A stretch of DNA of 64,000 nt from a virus. The first letter of the stretch is position 1, and each line of letters begins with the position of its first letter. Where the stretch lies: the IMG/VR virus record IMGVR_UViG_3300000228_000003, positions 1 through 64,000 of that record; one strand, 5' to 3'. The notes under the pieces are model-generated. The model was not told the DNA's origin, searched no databases, and saw only the letters and a list, made by a program, of their open reading frames with translations. The position numbers were made by a program, and so were the translations under genes. Below are positions 57,005-64,000 of the stretch, one piece after another.

Positions 57005-57057
57005 TATAATAGAACATCTTTATGATGTTACTAAACTTTAATATATAAGGGTATATT
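57005..57057 (+). promoter_or_regulatory. TATGATGTTACTA leader/promoter element
   Basis: ATAGAACATCTTTATGATGTTACTAAAC, a further copy of the conserved leader block, ahead of the gene at 57058. Beyond ACTAAA the leader diverges from the others, so the conserved part is the AGAACATCT-TATGATGTTACTA core. Confidence 0.6.
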
Positions 57058-57747
57058 ATGCGCACATTTACGCTAACACCTGTCGCGGTACTTACATTAG
57101 ACTTGTACAACTACTTAGTAGATAGCGATAATGAAAGTTTTATTATGCAGTCATATTGTGTACTTTTTAAGACAGCTGGTGTGGAACATAAATTCTATTA
57201 TACAAATTTAGAACTGTATCAACTACGCGGCTTATTTAGCCTTTACGATGTGAAGGATTACACCTCGAACATAGATACACTAATCAATATCTATCATACT
57301 GAGGAAAAAAGAATACCAGAGTTCTTCTACACTGTTGATAAAGATATTAATTTATGGAAATACGCATTTGACTTACTAGTATACAGCGCATTTAGAAGGT
57401 ATGTGTATAAAAAACTAGAATCCAGTATAAAAAATAATACTATAGAGGATTTTAAAAAGACTCTAATCAGTAATTCTTTCATATTGCCATACAGTGACAT
57501 ATTACAGTATGACCAATATATGTGTTCTTTTGATAACACACTTAAGACATCCTTAACTTATAGCGATTGTTCCACAATAGCATATTGGTTACTAGAAAGT
57601 AAAGAAGTAAGAATTAAGTATATGAAAAAACCAAAAGTATTACCGCATGGAACATCAGTAGATGGTAACAATATAGTTAATGTTAATGGTGATGGTATAT
57701 TTACTAATCACTACTTAATAAAAAATAACTATATAATATACACATAA
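57058..57747 (+). CDS. Hypothetical protein
   Basis: 229 residues, mostly helical, with an N-terminal beta part. No motif recognised. It has its own leader and terminator, like the small cassette genes at 23070 and 30456, so it probably belongs to the same regulon. Confidence 0.7.
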   Translation: MRTFTLTPVAVLTLDLYNYLVDSDNESFIMQSYCVLFKTAGVEHKFYYTNLELYQLRGLFSLYDVKDYTSNIDTLINIYHTEEKRIPEFFYTVDKDINLWKYAFDLLVYSAFRRYVYKKLESSIKNNTIEDFKKTLISNSFILPYSDILQYDQYMCSFDNTLKTSLTYSDCSTIAYWLLESKEVRIKYMKKPKVLPHGTSVDGNNIVNVNGDGIFTNHYLIKNNYIIYT

Positions 57748-57749
57748 CC

Positions 57750-57783
57750 AGTATAACAAGAGGAATGTTCCTCTTGTTATACT
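57750..57783. terminator. Hairpin between convergent units
   Basis: A 15-bp stem (AGTATAACAAGAGGA and complement) with loop ATGT. It separates the plus-strand gene ending at 57747 from the minus-strand helicase ending at 57782 and overlaps the helicase stop. Confidence 0.7.
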
Positions 57784-59296
57784 AAAATATAAAATCATCT
57801 ACTGTATCTTTTTTATTTTCATTAGAGTTCGTTTTATTAATATCTTCTAAAATAACAGGTATGCCTTTTTCAAAATCTAATGTAAAGAATTTATCTTCTT
57901 CGTCTATTACAGTAGGTAGCTTATGTTTACCTCTACGTACAGTTAACACCCATTTGCCATTTTTAATAGCACGGTGTAAGTATATATCTAAATCTATAAC
58001 TTGGTCTAGTTGTTTACTATAAGCAGTATAACCTTTTTCAGCTACTTCATTTACAAAGTGTAACCCAGACACACCGTTCTTAATAAGTTGTTTAGCAGCA
58101 GTATCTAGTTGATGTGGTGTTAAGAAGGTTATATCTAATCCAGCACAAAAGTTTCTAACTATCTGAAACATCTTCCTATGTGGAGAGTCACCAGGTGCGT
58201 CTATGGAAATACCAGTGACCGGTAATTCTGAAAAATAATCTACGAATAACCCTTCAACATTAAAACCATTAGCATTGTACTTTAATACTAAGTTAGTTAA
58301 ATCTTTATAAGTCCAAAGAGATGGATTTACTCTTAACATTTTTATACTGAAACCATTTTTTTGTAATGAGTTTTTTATGTATTTAGATATATCAGCATCT
58401 TTAGTAGTAGTTATATCTGGCATTACTTTAAACTCATTATAGTAAAGGTATGTATAAGCAAACACTAGAAATGAAGCTGGGTTGTCCTCAAAACTTATAA
58501 ATAGTAATAAAGGTTTCTTACCATCTTCACGTGCATTAGGCGTATTGTATCTAGGTATCTGTAAAAATAAACTTAATAGAAAACTAGACTTATAATTATG
58601 CTGTAATGCATTTATCATACAGAAACCAGGGCGTAATCCGCCTTGGAGGGCTTTATTAAGCGCATCCCAGCCAGTTCGCCATATTTTTTCACCTACAGCT
58701 ATAGCTTTAGCTTTAGTAACTATATTAGACGTAGTTATTTCATTATCAATATCTAGCTCAGTCATAATAGCTGGGTCGTAGTTGTCTTTAGTTACTAGAC
58801 TAGTTAATTGGTTTTCTATTTCCATAATATATTGCTTAGCATAATCTTTTAATGTTAATTTACCTAAATCACCATTTAACAACTTAGCCGCACCACTTAG
58901 TATTAAGTTTCTTAATTTAAAATCTCTATAATAATACACGATAGCTTGTCTAAGACCTAGTATATAATTAATATATTTATCTTTATCGTTAATATAACCT
59001 AGCGAAGAATCTAACATTTTTATTAATGATTTTTTATCATATAGAAGTGCACTAAGTTTAGTTATTAGATATTCCTCTGTATATAACTCTGGTGTTTCTG
59101 TTATTTCTGTAATGATATCTTTAAGCTGGTGTAATAACTCAGTATCTCCGCCCATAACGTTGTCTTTAAATTCTTTTATTAAACCAAAAAAAGAATTTAC
59201 AAGTTCTAAAGAACTACTGTCGTCAGGTACTTTAATCTTATTCTCTGCATATATTAATAATATACATTTTAACATGAGTTCTAGTTTTTTATACAC
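57782..59296 (-). CDS. DnaB-like replicative helicase
   Basis: 504 residues. GTG start six bases after AAAAGG. A RecA-fold core begins near residue 205 (IWRTGWDALNKALQGGLRPG). The P-loop reads NALQHNYKSSF: the Lys236-Ser pair is kept but the usual glycines are replaced. LLLFISFED (264-271) and GLFVDYFSE (Asp353) fit the strand with the catalytic Glu and the Walker B. FLTPHQLD near 395 fits the DnaB motif 3 Gln. The N-terminal 200 residues are helical. Likely unwinds DNA at the phage fork. It is a single-gene minus unit. Confidence 0.78.
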   Translation of the reverse strand: MYKKLELMLKCILLIYAENKIKVPDDSSSLELVNSFFGLIKEFKDNVMGGDTELLHQLKDIITEITETPELYTEEYLITKLSALLYDKKSLIKMLDSSLGYINDKDKYINYILGLRQAIVYYYRDFKLRNLILSGAAKLLNGDLGKLTLKDYAKQYIMEIENQLTSLVTKDNYDPAIMTELDIDNEITTSNIVTKAKAIAVGEKIWRTGWDALNKALQGGLRPGFCMINALQHNYKSSFLLSLFLQIPRYNTPNAREDGKKPLLLFISFEDNPASFLVFAYTYLYYNEFKVMPDITTTKDADISKYIKNSLQKNGFSIKMLRVNPSLWTYKDLTNLVLKYNANGFNVEGLFVDYFSELPVTGISIDAPGDSPHRKMFQIVRNFCAGLDITFLTPHQLDTAAKQLIKNGVSGLHFVNEVAEKGYTAYSKQLDQVIDLDIYLHRAIKNGKWVLTVRRGKHKLPTVIDEEDKFFTLDFEKGIPVILEDINKTNSNENKKDTVDDFIF

Positions 59297-59371
59297 GCTA
59301 TGCCTTTTAATTATTATTTCAAGTATACGATACTTATGATATTTTATTGAAATCCTACACCAAGGGGGCGT

Positions 59372-59893
59372 ATGTTAACTGCTAGTAAAATAAGAGATAT
59401 TAAAATGTTGTTTATACCTTATTACATAATACAATACGCAAATTTAATTAAATTAGAACTATCGCACCTTATTAATGCCTGCGAAACAAAAAATGCAGAT
59501 GTATTATCTAAAGTAGATATAGAGAAAATAATTTATCTAAATAAGCTTGTATATGGTATATTACAATCTGTAGACCCGCCGTTATTTATTGCTGATGATA
59601 GTGCTTTCACTATTAATGATACTAAGAATACAATATCTGAATTATCCAGTAATAGTGTATTAGACGACAGTAGTGCGTACAATATTATTGAAAACAATCA
59701 GTATATTGTGGTGGTGTGTAATCCTGGATTTAGTAATTTTTTAATAAAAAATAAATCTATGGATATTGTATTAAGTTTTACTAAAGATATACTAGATATA
59801 TTGATTAGTAGGTTTAATATTAGCGAAGTGCGAAAATTGCCATTATATATGGTTTATATTAAAGAAAGGTTAAAATATGATACAAGTAACTAA
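59372..59893 (+). CDS. Hypothetical protein upstream of capsid gene
   Basis: 173 residues, helical N-terminal half, with a polar middle. Starts after AAGGGGGCGT and overlaps the capsid gene by 17 bases in another frame, so the two are co-expressed. No motif recognised; a capsid-related role is a contextual guess. Confidence 0.65.
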   Translation: MLTASKIRDIKMLFIPYYIIQYANLIKLELSHLINACETKNADVLSKVDIEKIIYLNKLVYGILQSVDPPLFIADDSAFTINDTKNTISELSSNSVLDDSSAYNIIENNQYIVVVCNPGFSNFLIKNKSMDIVLSFTKDILDILISRFNISEVRKLPLYMVYIKERLKYDTSN

Positions 59894-62069
59894 AGCAGCA
59901 AATACAGCTAGCGACAAATCTAACAAATTTAATACGTTCGGAATAGAGATACAATCTCTTATCCACATTGACTCTGATTATAACTCTGTTGCTTTTGAAG
60001 ACGCCGTGGGTAGTGCAGCTAGAACCGCCACTAGTCTAGTAGTAAAAGCTACAGAAGATAAAATTGACCCAGCATTTGAAAATGTTAGTATAGATTTGAT
60101 TAAAGCACTTAAACCAGGTGGTCTTAAGAAACTTTACAGTAAAAGCGATGTTAAAAATGGCATATTTGGAGCTATTAATCCAAGTAAATTTGACGAGCTA
60201 GCTAATAACATTAGTACAGCTATGGAATCTTTTGACGGACAAAATCCAAATAATCCTATATATATGTCACTAGTTACTACATACGCTGTAATGCAAGGTG
60301 ACCCGTTTATAAACGATTTCTATCCTATTATGCCATTGGATATGGAACAATCACATATTACAATACAAACACCAATAACAGCACTGCATAACCCACTAAG
60401 TGAGAGAGATGTAGACGGGCACGGTAAATCAACTGATAAACTATTTAATAGACTACTTCTATCTAAGAATATTTACTCTGACGTATTTACTAGCTCTACA
60501 AATAAATGTATTCCAGTATATGATGTTGCTAATGCTGCGCACGCTAACTTGTTTTACACAGGCATTGCTCCGGTAGTAGATAACACAAGTGGTAAAAATG
60601 TAATAACACTACCATTAAAAGTAAATACACCTATAGATATTATATCTATAAGTAAAACAAGTACAGAGATTTCTAGAGGCGTATCTGATGCTATTGAAAC
60701 ACTTGTAAATAGTATTAAGCTCACAGACCTATATTTTAGTCTTAGAAGAACAATTGGTGGTACTCCAGTAACAGAAACATTTAAAATAGATATTAGAGGT
60801 ATAGACTCAGCAGTATTCTCGCAAAAAGCTATTGGCGAAGAGAGAGATTACCATTCGCATATTAATACAGATGTAGCTGTATTCTCCCTAGAGCCTATCA
60901 ATAGTGCTGGCGGAGCAAGTGCTATTCTTACAGACATTGGCTTAGCTAATTATAAAGTAAGACTAGGATTAGAAGTAATCGCTGGTGTTAACCTAGAGTC
61001 TAGCAGTATGAAAGTTAGTCCAGCTGGTAAAGGTATAACTTTTGTGTCCCTTTACGATGGTACAAACATACAACTCGCACCTACTGCTACTGCTTCTACA
61101 GATGTTAAAGCGTTATTCGATACAGCTGAAATAGTTGGTTATTATCAAGAGTCTTATAGAACTAACTCAGACCTTAGAACTGCTGGTTTAACATTTACTG
61201 TTATTAACAAACAAGCACAACTATATGCTCCTTACAAAAGTGGGTCAACTGCGTATACACCTATAGTGGAATTTGGTAATAGTAATGATGCTAACAGACT
61301 CAATGGTGGGTCACTACCAAATGTAACGCTTATACAGATGCATAATGCCGCTATTGAGCAATTGTTAAGAACAGAAAGCACCTTGGCTTCTGTAACAAGT
61401 AACGGTTCACTTGTTATATCTGACACTACACAAGCAGTGCTAGGTCTTGGTTCTTACCATGTTACACCTACGTATATTAAAGACACTATAGACCTTTCAG
61501 CATTTATATCTTCTACTAAGTCATCAGAAAGAAAAGAAGACATAAAAGCAGCTATTTCGCAAAAGCTAATAGATGTACTGTTACATTTAGGTAATGTGTC
61601 TAATTACTTTGTATCTAGTATGCTACTCTACGGTAGCCACGAGACGACTGGTGCTATTAGAGCTACATACGTTGTTCTTGTTTGCGACCAGTATATTTAT
61701 AACTATCTTGACCCAGACCAAAATGGTGAAATTAGAATAAAAGACTTTATTATAAGATGTAGTAAAACTCTTAATCCTAAAATGGCTGGCAAAATGTACT
61801 TTACGTTTGGTGGTATGCAAGCAGCTACTGAAGTAAGTAACAATGTTGTAACTATTAATCCTATTAGTGGATTAGGACTTACACTTGTTAGACCTACAAT
61901 CGTTTCACCTGCCATAGCAACTAGGACTAGTAATGGTGGTACACTGCTTAGGTCTGATACATTTCCTTGCTGGGAGTTTCATAACACTAATCCAGTACTT
62001 TGCCGCATAGACATAACTAACATTACAGAAGCCCTTGCTAAAATTACCTTTAACACACATGCTGTTTAA
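59877..62069 (+). CDS. Major capsid protein (putative)
   Basis: 730 residues, close to the length of the phiKZ major capsid protein. The N-terminal 117 residues are polar and end in STAME-SF; Ala115-Met116-Glu117 is a candidate prohead protease site, leaving a 613-residue mature protein beginning SFDGQNPNNP. The body is mixed alpha/beta, richer in GC than its neighbours and without membrane segments, as expected for an abundant HK97-fold capsid protein. A strong terminator with T-tract follows directly. Identification is by length, processing site and context, not by a diagnostic motif. Confidence 0.65.
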   Translation: MIQVTKAANTASDKSNKFNTFGIEIQSLIHIDSDYNSVAFEDAVGSAARTATSLVVKATEDKIDPAFENVSIDLIKALKPGGLKKLYSKSDVKNGIFGAINPSKFDELANNISTAMESFDGQNPNNPIYMSLVTTYAVMQGDPFINDFYPIMPLDMEQSHITIQTPITALHNPLSERDVDGHGKSTDKLFNRLLLSKNIYSDVFTSSTNKCIPVYDVANAAHANLFYTGIAPVVDNTSGKNVITLPLKVNTPIDIISISKTSTEISRGVSDAIETLVNSIKLTDLYFSLRRTIGGTPVTETFKIDIRGIDSAVFSQKAIGEERDYHSHINTDVAVFSLEPINSAGGASAILTDIGLANYKVRLGLEVIAGVNLESSSMKVSPAGKGITFVSLYDGTNIQLAPTATASTDVKALFDTAEIVGYYQESYRTNSDLRTAGLTFTVINKQAQLYAPYKSGSTAYTPIVEFGNSNDANRLNGGSLPNVTLIQMHNAAIEQLLRTESTLASVTSNGSLVISDTTQAVLGLGSYHVTPTYIKDTIDLSAFISSTKSSERKEDIKAAISQKLIDVLLHLGNVSNYFVSSMLLYGSHETTGAIRATYVVLVCDQYIYNYLDPDQNGEIRIKDFIIRCSKTLNPKMAGKMYFTFGGMQAATEVSNNVVTINPISGLGLTLVRPTIVSPAIATRTSNGGTLLRSDTFPCWEFHNTNPVLCRIDITNITEALAKITFNTHAV

Positions 62070-62074
62070 ACAAA

Positions 62075-62110
62075 TCGTAACTACACCAGGTTTCCCTGGT
62101 GTAGTTACGA
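62075..62110 (+). terminator. Strong intrinsic terminator after capsid gene
   Basis: A 16-bp perfect stem with the GC-rich inner half CTACACCAGG, loop TTTC, followed by TATTTTTTAAG. It is the best intrinsic-type terminator in the window, fitting a highly expressed gene. Confidence 0.85.
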
Positions 62111-62158
62111 TATTTTTTAAGTATATATTATTAATAAGATATTTACACAGGAGTTCTA

Positions 62159-63226
62159 ATGACTTGCGACGACATACCACAGCACGTGTCTGTGCATAAA
62201 AATTATACATACGATAATAACATAAACCTTACTAGTATTGTAGTACCTAATAAAATAGGACAGAGCAGATATATTTATAATACTATGCAAGAGGAGTGCA
62301 GCGTTATTAAAAATGGTATCCTGTCTAATATTGTTAAGAGCACAGAATTAACATACAGTCAAGATTTAAAGAAGATATTTCCAACTTTAAATATTAATGG
62401 CGGAGTATTTATTATAGACTTTACAGCTATTAATATAACTAATTGTAAAGATGAGTTGATAAAATACTACAGCAGTGACAATGGTATTAATATAGTGATA
62501 AATAGATTAATACTAGAAGCGATACACACAGCTAGTCCATTAACGGAAATAATATACTTAAGAGTAATATACTATGTGCCGCATAGTATATTAAGTATTA
62601 ATAAGGAGGTGAGTGTTTCTAAGTTAGGATTAATTTTTAATTTAGGTAGTGTTGCGATACCACAGTATAACTATACAACTGAGGATATACTAAGCGGCAT
62701 ATTTAAAATTATTATTATTAATAACGAAGTTCCTGGTAAAAAGTATTATGTAGAATTAGGAGGTGTGGAGGTACCATTATCATCAGTAGTATCTAGTAAA
62801 ATAGCATCTGGTGCCATCGTCGAGATAAGTACTAATAATAGTCCAAAGAAGACTTTATATAAATTAGAGGAGTTAGAAAGTGTAGGTGTATACTCTGATA
62901 TAGAAAAATTAAGAAAGAGTAGATTACTTAATAAAGAGTCTAGGGAAGATAGATTATCTGCATTAGATTATTATTCTAAAGTGGATAATAACCGTACTAA
63001 TATGTTGCTAGCACAATCTAAACTCAACATGCAGTACTCGGCAGAAGCGTCGGCTAATAATTTAGCAGTGTATAATATGATAATAGTTAAATTAAAACTG
63101 CTGCAGACTGTTATTGATATCAATACTCCAAATAAAGTAGCTGCTGGCACTAAAGGTAACTCGAAAGATACGGTTTTACTGGAAATATTTGATTTAGTTA
63201 AAAAAATAGTCATAAAAAAAATATAG
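62159..63226 (+). CDS. Hypothetical structural protein
   Basis: 355 residues, mixed beta and helical. The last 120 residues are helical and charged (repeated Lys/Arg/Glu/Asp). ATG after CAGGAG. Follows the capsid terminator, so it has its own promoter within 62111-62158. No family recognised. Confidence 0.65.
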   Translation: MTCDDIPQHVSVHKNYTYDNNINLTSIVVPNKIGQSRYIYNTMQEECSVIKNGILSNIVKSTELTYSQDLKKIFPTLNINGGVFIIDFTAINITNCKDELIKYYSSDNGINIVINRLILEAIHTASPLTEIIYLRVIYYVPHSILSINKEVSVSKLGLIFNLGSVAIPQYNYTTEDILSGIFKIIIINNEVPGKKYYVELGGVEVPLSSVVSSKIASGAIVEISTNNSPKKTLYKLEELESVGVYSDIEKLRKSRLLNKESREDRLSALDYYSKVDNNRTNMLLAQSKLNMQYSAEASANNLAVYNMIIVKLKLLQTVIDINTPNKVAAGTKGNSKDTVLLEIFDLVKKIVIKKI

Positions 63227-63267
63227 ATGGTATGATTAATGACTTTAATAAAAAAAGGATGTGATAT

Positions 63268-64000
63268 ATGTCTGGTATAAATAATACGTTGGCATCTCTA
63301 TTAGACAGCTCGACGCCTAAGTTTAATTCACAAATAACAAGAGGGTTTGCTAAAGAGGTATTAGAAACTGCTATAGATGCTTTTTTACCAAACATACTGT
63401 ACGGTGGTATGCGTACATTGCGGTCTAATATACCGTTAACATTTAATGGTATAAGAAAAATATCACCTGTTGAAGATTTTAATACTATCTTTAAAAAGAA
63501 CGAAGGGGTTAAATTATCGCTTAATAACTCTGATGTATATCCTGTGTATTTACTATTTGAATATGATGGAGCACCTATACATTTAAAAATATACTTGCCT
63601 TACTGTAGAACTGGTAACATTATGAAAATAGATGGTACTACATATAAAATAGTGCCCGTGTTAACAGATACAGTAATATCACCTAGTGACATAGGTGTGT
63701 TCATAAGACTTCTTATGGGTAAAAATATGGTATATGGCCCAGCTAAGAATATAGTTATTAATGGTATCAAAACTCATTTACAGATATTGCAAACTACAAC
63801 AGTGTCTGTTAAGGCTGGTATAGCAAATAACTTAGGTAAAGTTAATACTCCTTTATCATTATATCTTTTATCCGTATACGGACTAGCTGGAACATTACGT
63901 AGGTATTATAATATAAATATAGACGAGTTTATAGTAACGGATACTTATCCGGATAATAAAGACGATTATAATATTTATGAGTCATTCGGTAGTAAGCCTA
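63268..64000 (+). CDS. Hypothetical protein, 3' truncated by window end
   Basis: The frame is open from ATG 63268 (after AAAAAGGATGTGAT) to the end of the window, at least 244 residues. Beta-rich, with segments such as IPLTFNGIRK, KIDGTTYKIVPVL and ISPSDIGVFIRLL. No recognised motif. Probably a structural or DNA-metabolism protein of considerable size. Confidence 0.75.
   Translation, partial: MSGINNTLASLLDSSTPKFNSQITRGFAKEVLETAIDAFLPNILYGGMRTLRSNIPLTFNGIRKISPVEDFNTIFKKNEGVKLSLNNSDVYPVYLLFEYDGAPIHLKIYLPYCRTGNIMKIDGTTYKIVPVLTDTVISPSDIGVFIRLLMGKNMVYGPAKNIVINGIKTHLQILQTTTVSVKAGIANNLGKVNTPLSLYLLSVYGLAGTLRRYYNINIDEFIVTDTYPDNKDDYNIYESFGSKP

Noticed and set aside
1-64000. tRNA genes, insertion sequences and integrase/attachment sites
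   Set aside because: I saw no cloverleaf candidates in the short intergenic gaps, no transposase or recombinase motifs, and no terminal inverted repeats around a gene.
63268-64000. RNA polymerase subunit assignment for the last partial gene
   Set aside because: Some phrases recall jumbo-phage conserved proteins but no polymerase active-site motif is present in the visible part.

Overview
This window is a densely packed, AT-rich (roughly 30% GC by eye) piece of a large tailed-phage genome, most likely a jumbo phage related at a distance to the phiKZ-like group. The reasons are its own multisubunit RNA polymerase genes (beta, plus a beta-prime split into two separated genes), a B-family DNA polymerase exonuclease part, a RecA/UvsX-like ATPase, a DnaB-like helicase, a likely major capsid protein with a processed N-terminus, and a large paralogous set of inner-head-like proteins with (A/S)-x-E cleavage-like sites. 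A two-gene spanin pair with a classical lipobox points to a Gram-negative host. The genetic code is standard, and ATG, GTG and TTG starts after AAGGA-type ribosome binding sites are all used.

Layout. 1-595 is a gene-free, G-poor repeat region. 596-3992 holds small genes, the spanins and a coiled-coil protein. 4049-7769 is a locus of Kelch-repeat genes, interrupted by an opposite-strand gene next to a decayed Kelch fragment. 7885-13565 carries two structural-type genes with twin hairpin leaders, beta-prime N-terminal, a lytic transglycosylase and a frameshifted remnant. 13629-17552 is a minus-strand operon of five overlapping genes. 17618-21202 contains beta-prime C-terminal. 21258-22931 (minus) is the exonuclease part of the DNA polymerase. 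23070-26264 carries a small duplicated-cassette gene and a membrane metalloprotease operon. 26316-27587 (minus) is another Kelch propeller. 27657-30788 holds the RecA-like ATPase and the second copy of the cassette. 30836-34740 (minus) and 34802-42388 (plus) are structural genes, the latter ending in three inner-head-like proteins. 42424-46722 (minus) is the long RNAP beta subunit. 46824-56993 is a plus-strand run with four more inner-head-like proteins and a holin-like membrane protein. 57782-59296 (minus) is the helicase, and 59372-64000 holds the capsid gene and its neighbours.

Regulation is legible. Sixteen strong inverted repeats close the transcription units, several of them perfect palindromes of 24-40 bp between convergent genes. 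Six genes share an upstream element with core TATGRTGTTAC, which resembles the TATG promoters reported for phiKZ non-virion RNA polymerase. Together with the encoded polymerase this suggests a self-contained phage transcription system. Most structural assignments are inferences from composition, length and context. Many genes have no recognisable family and are described as such.
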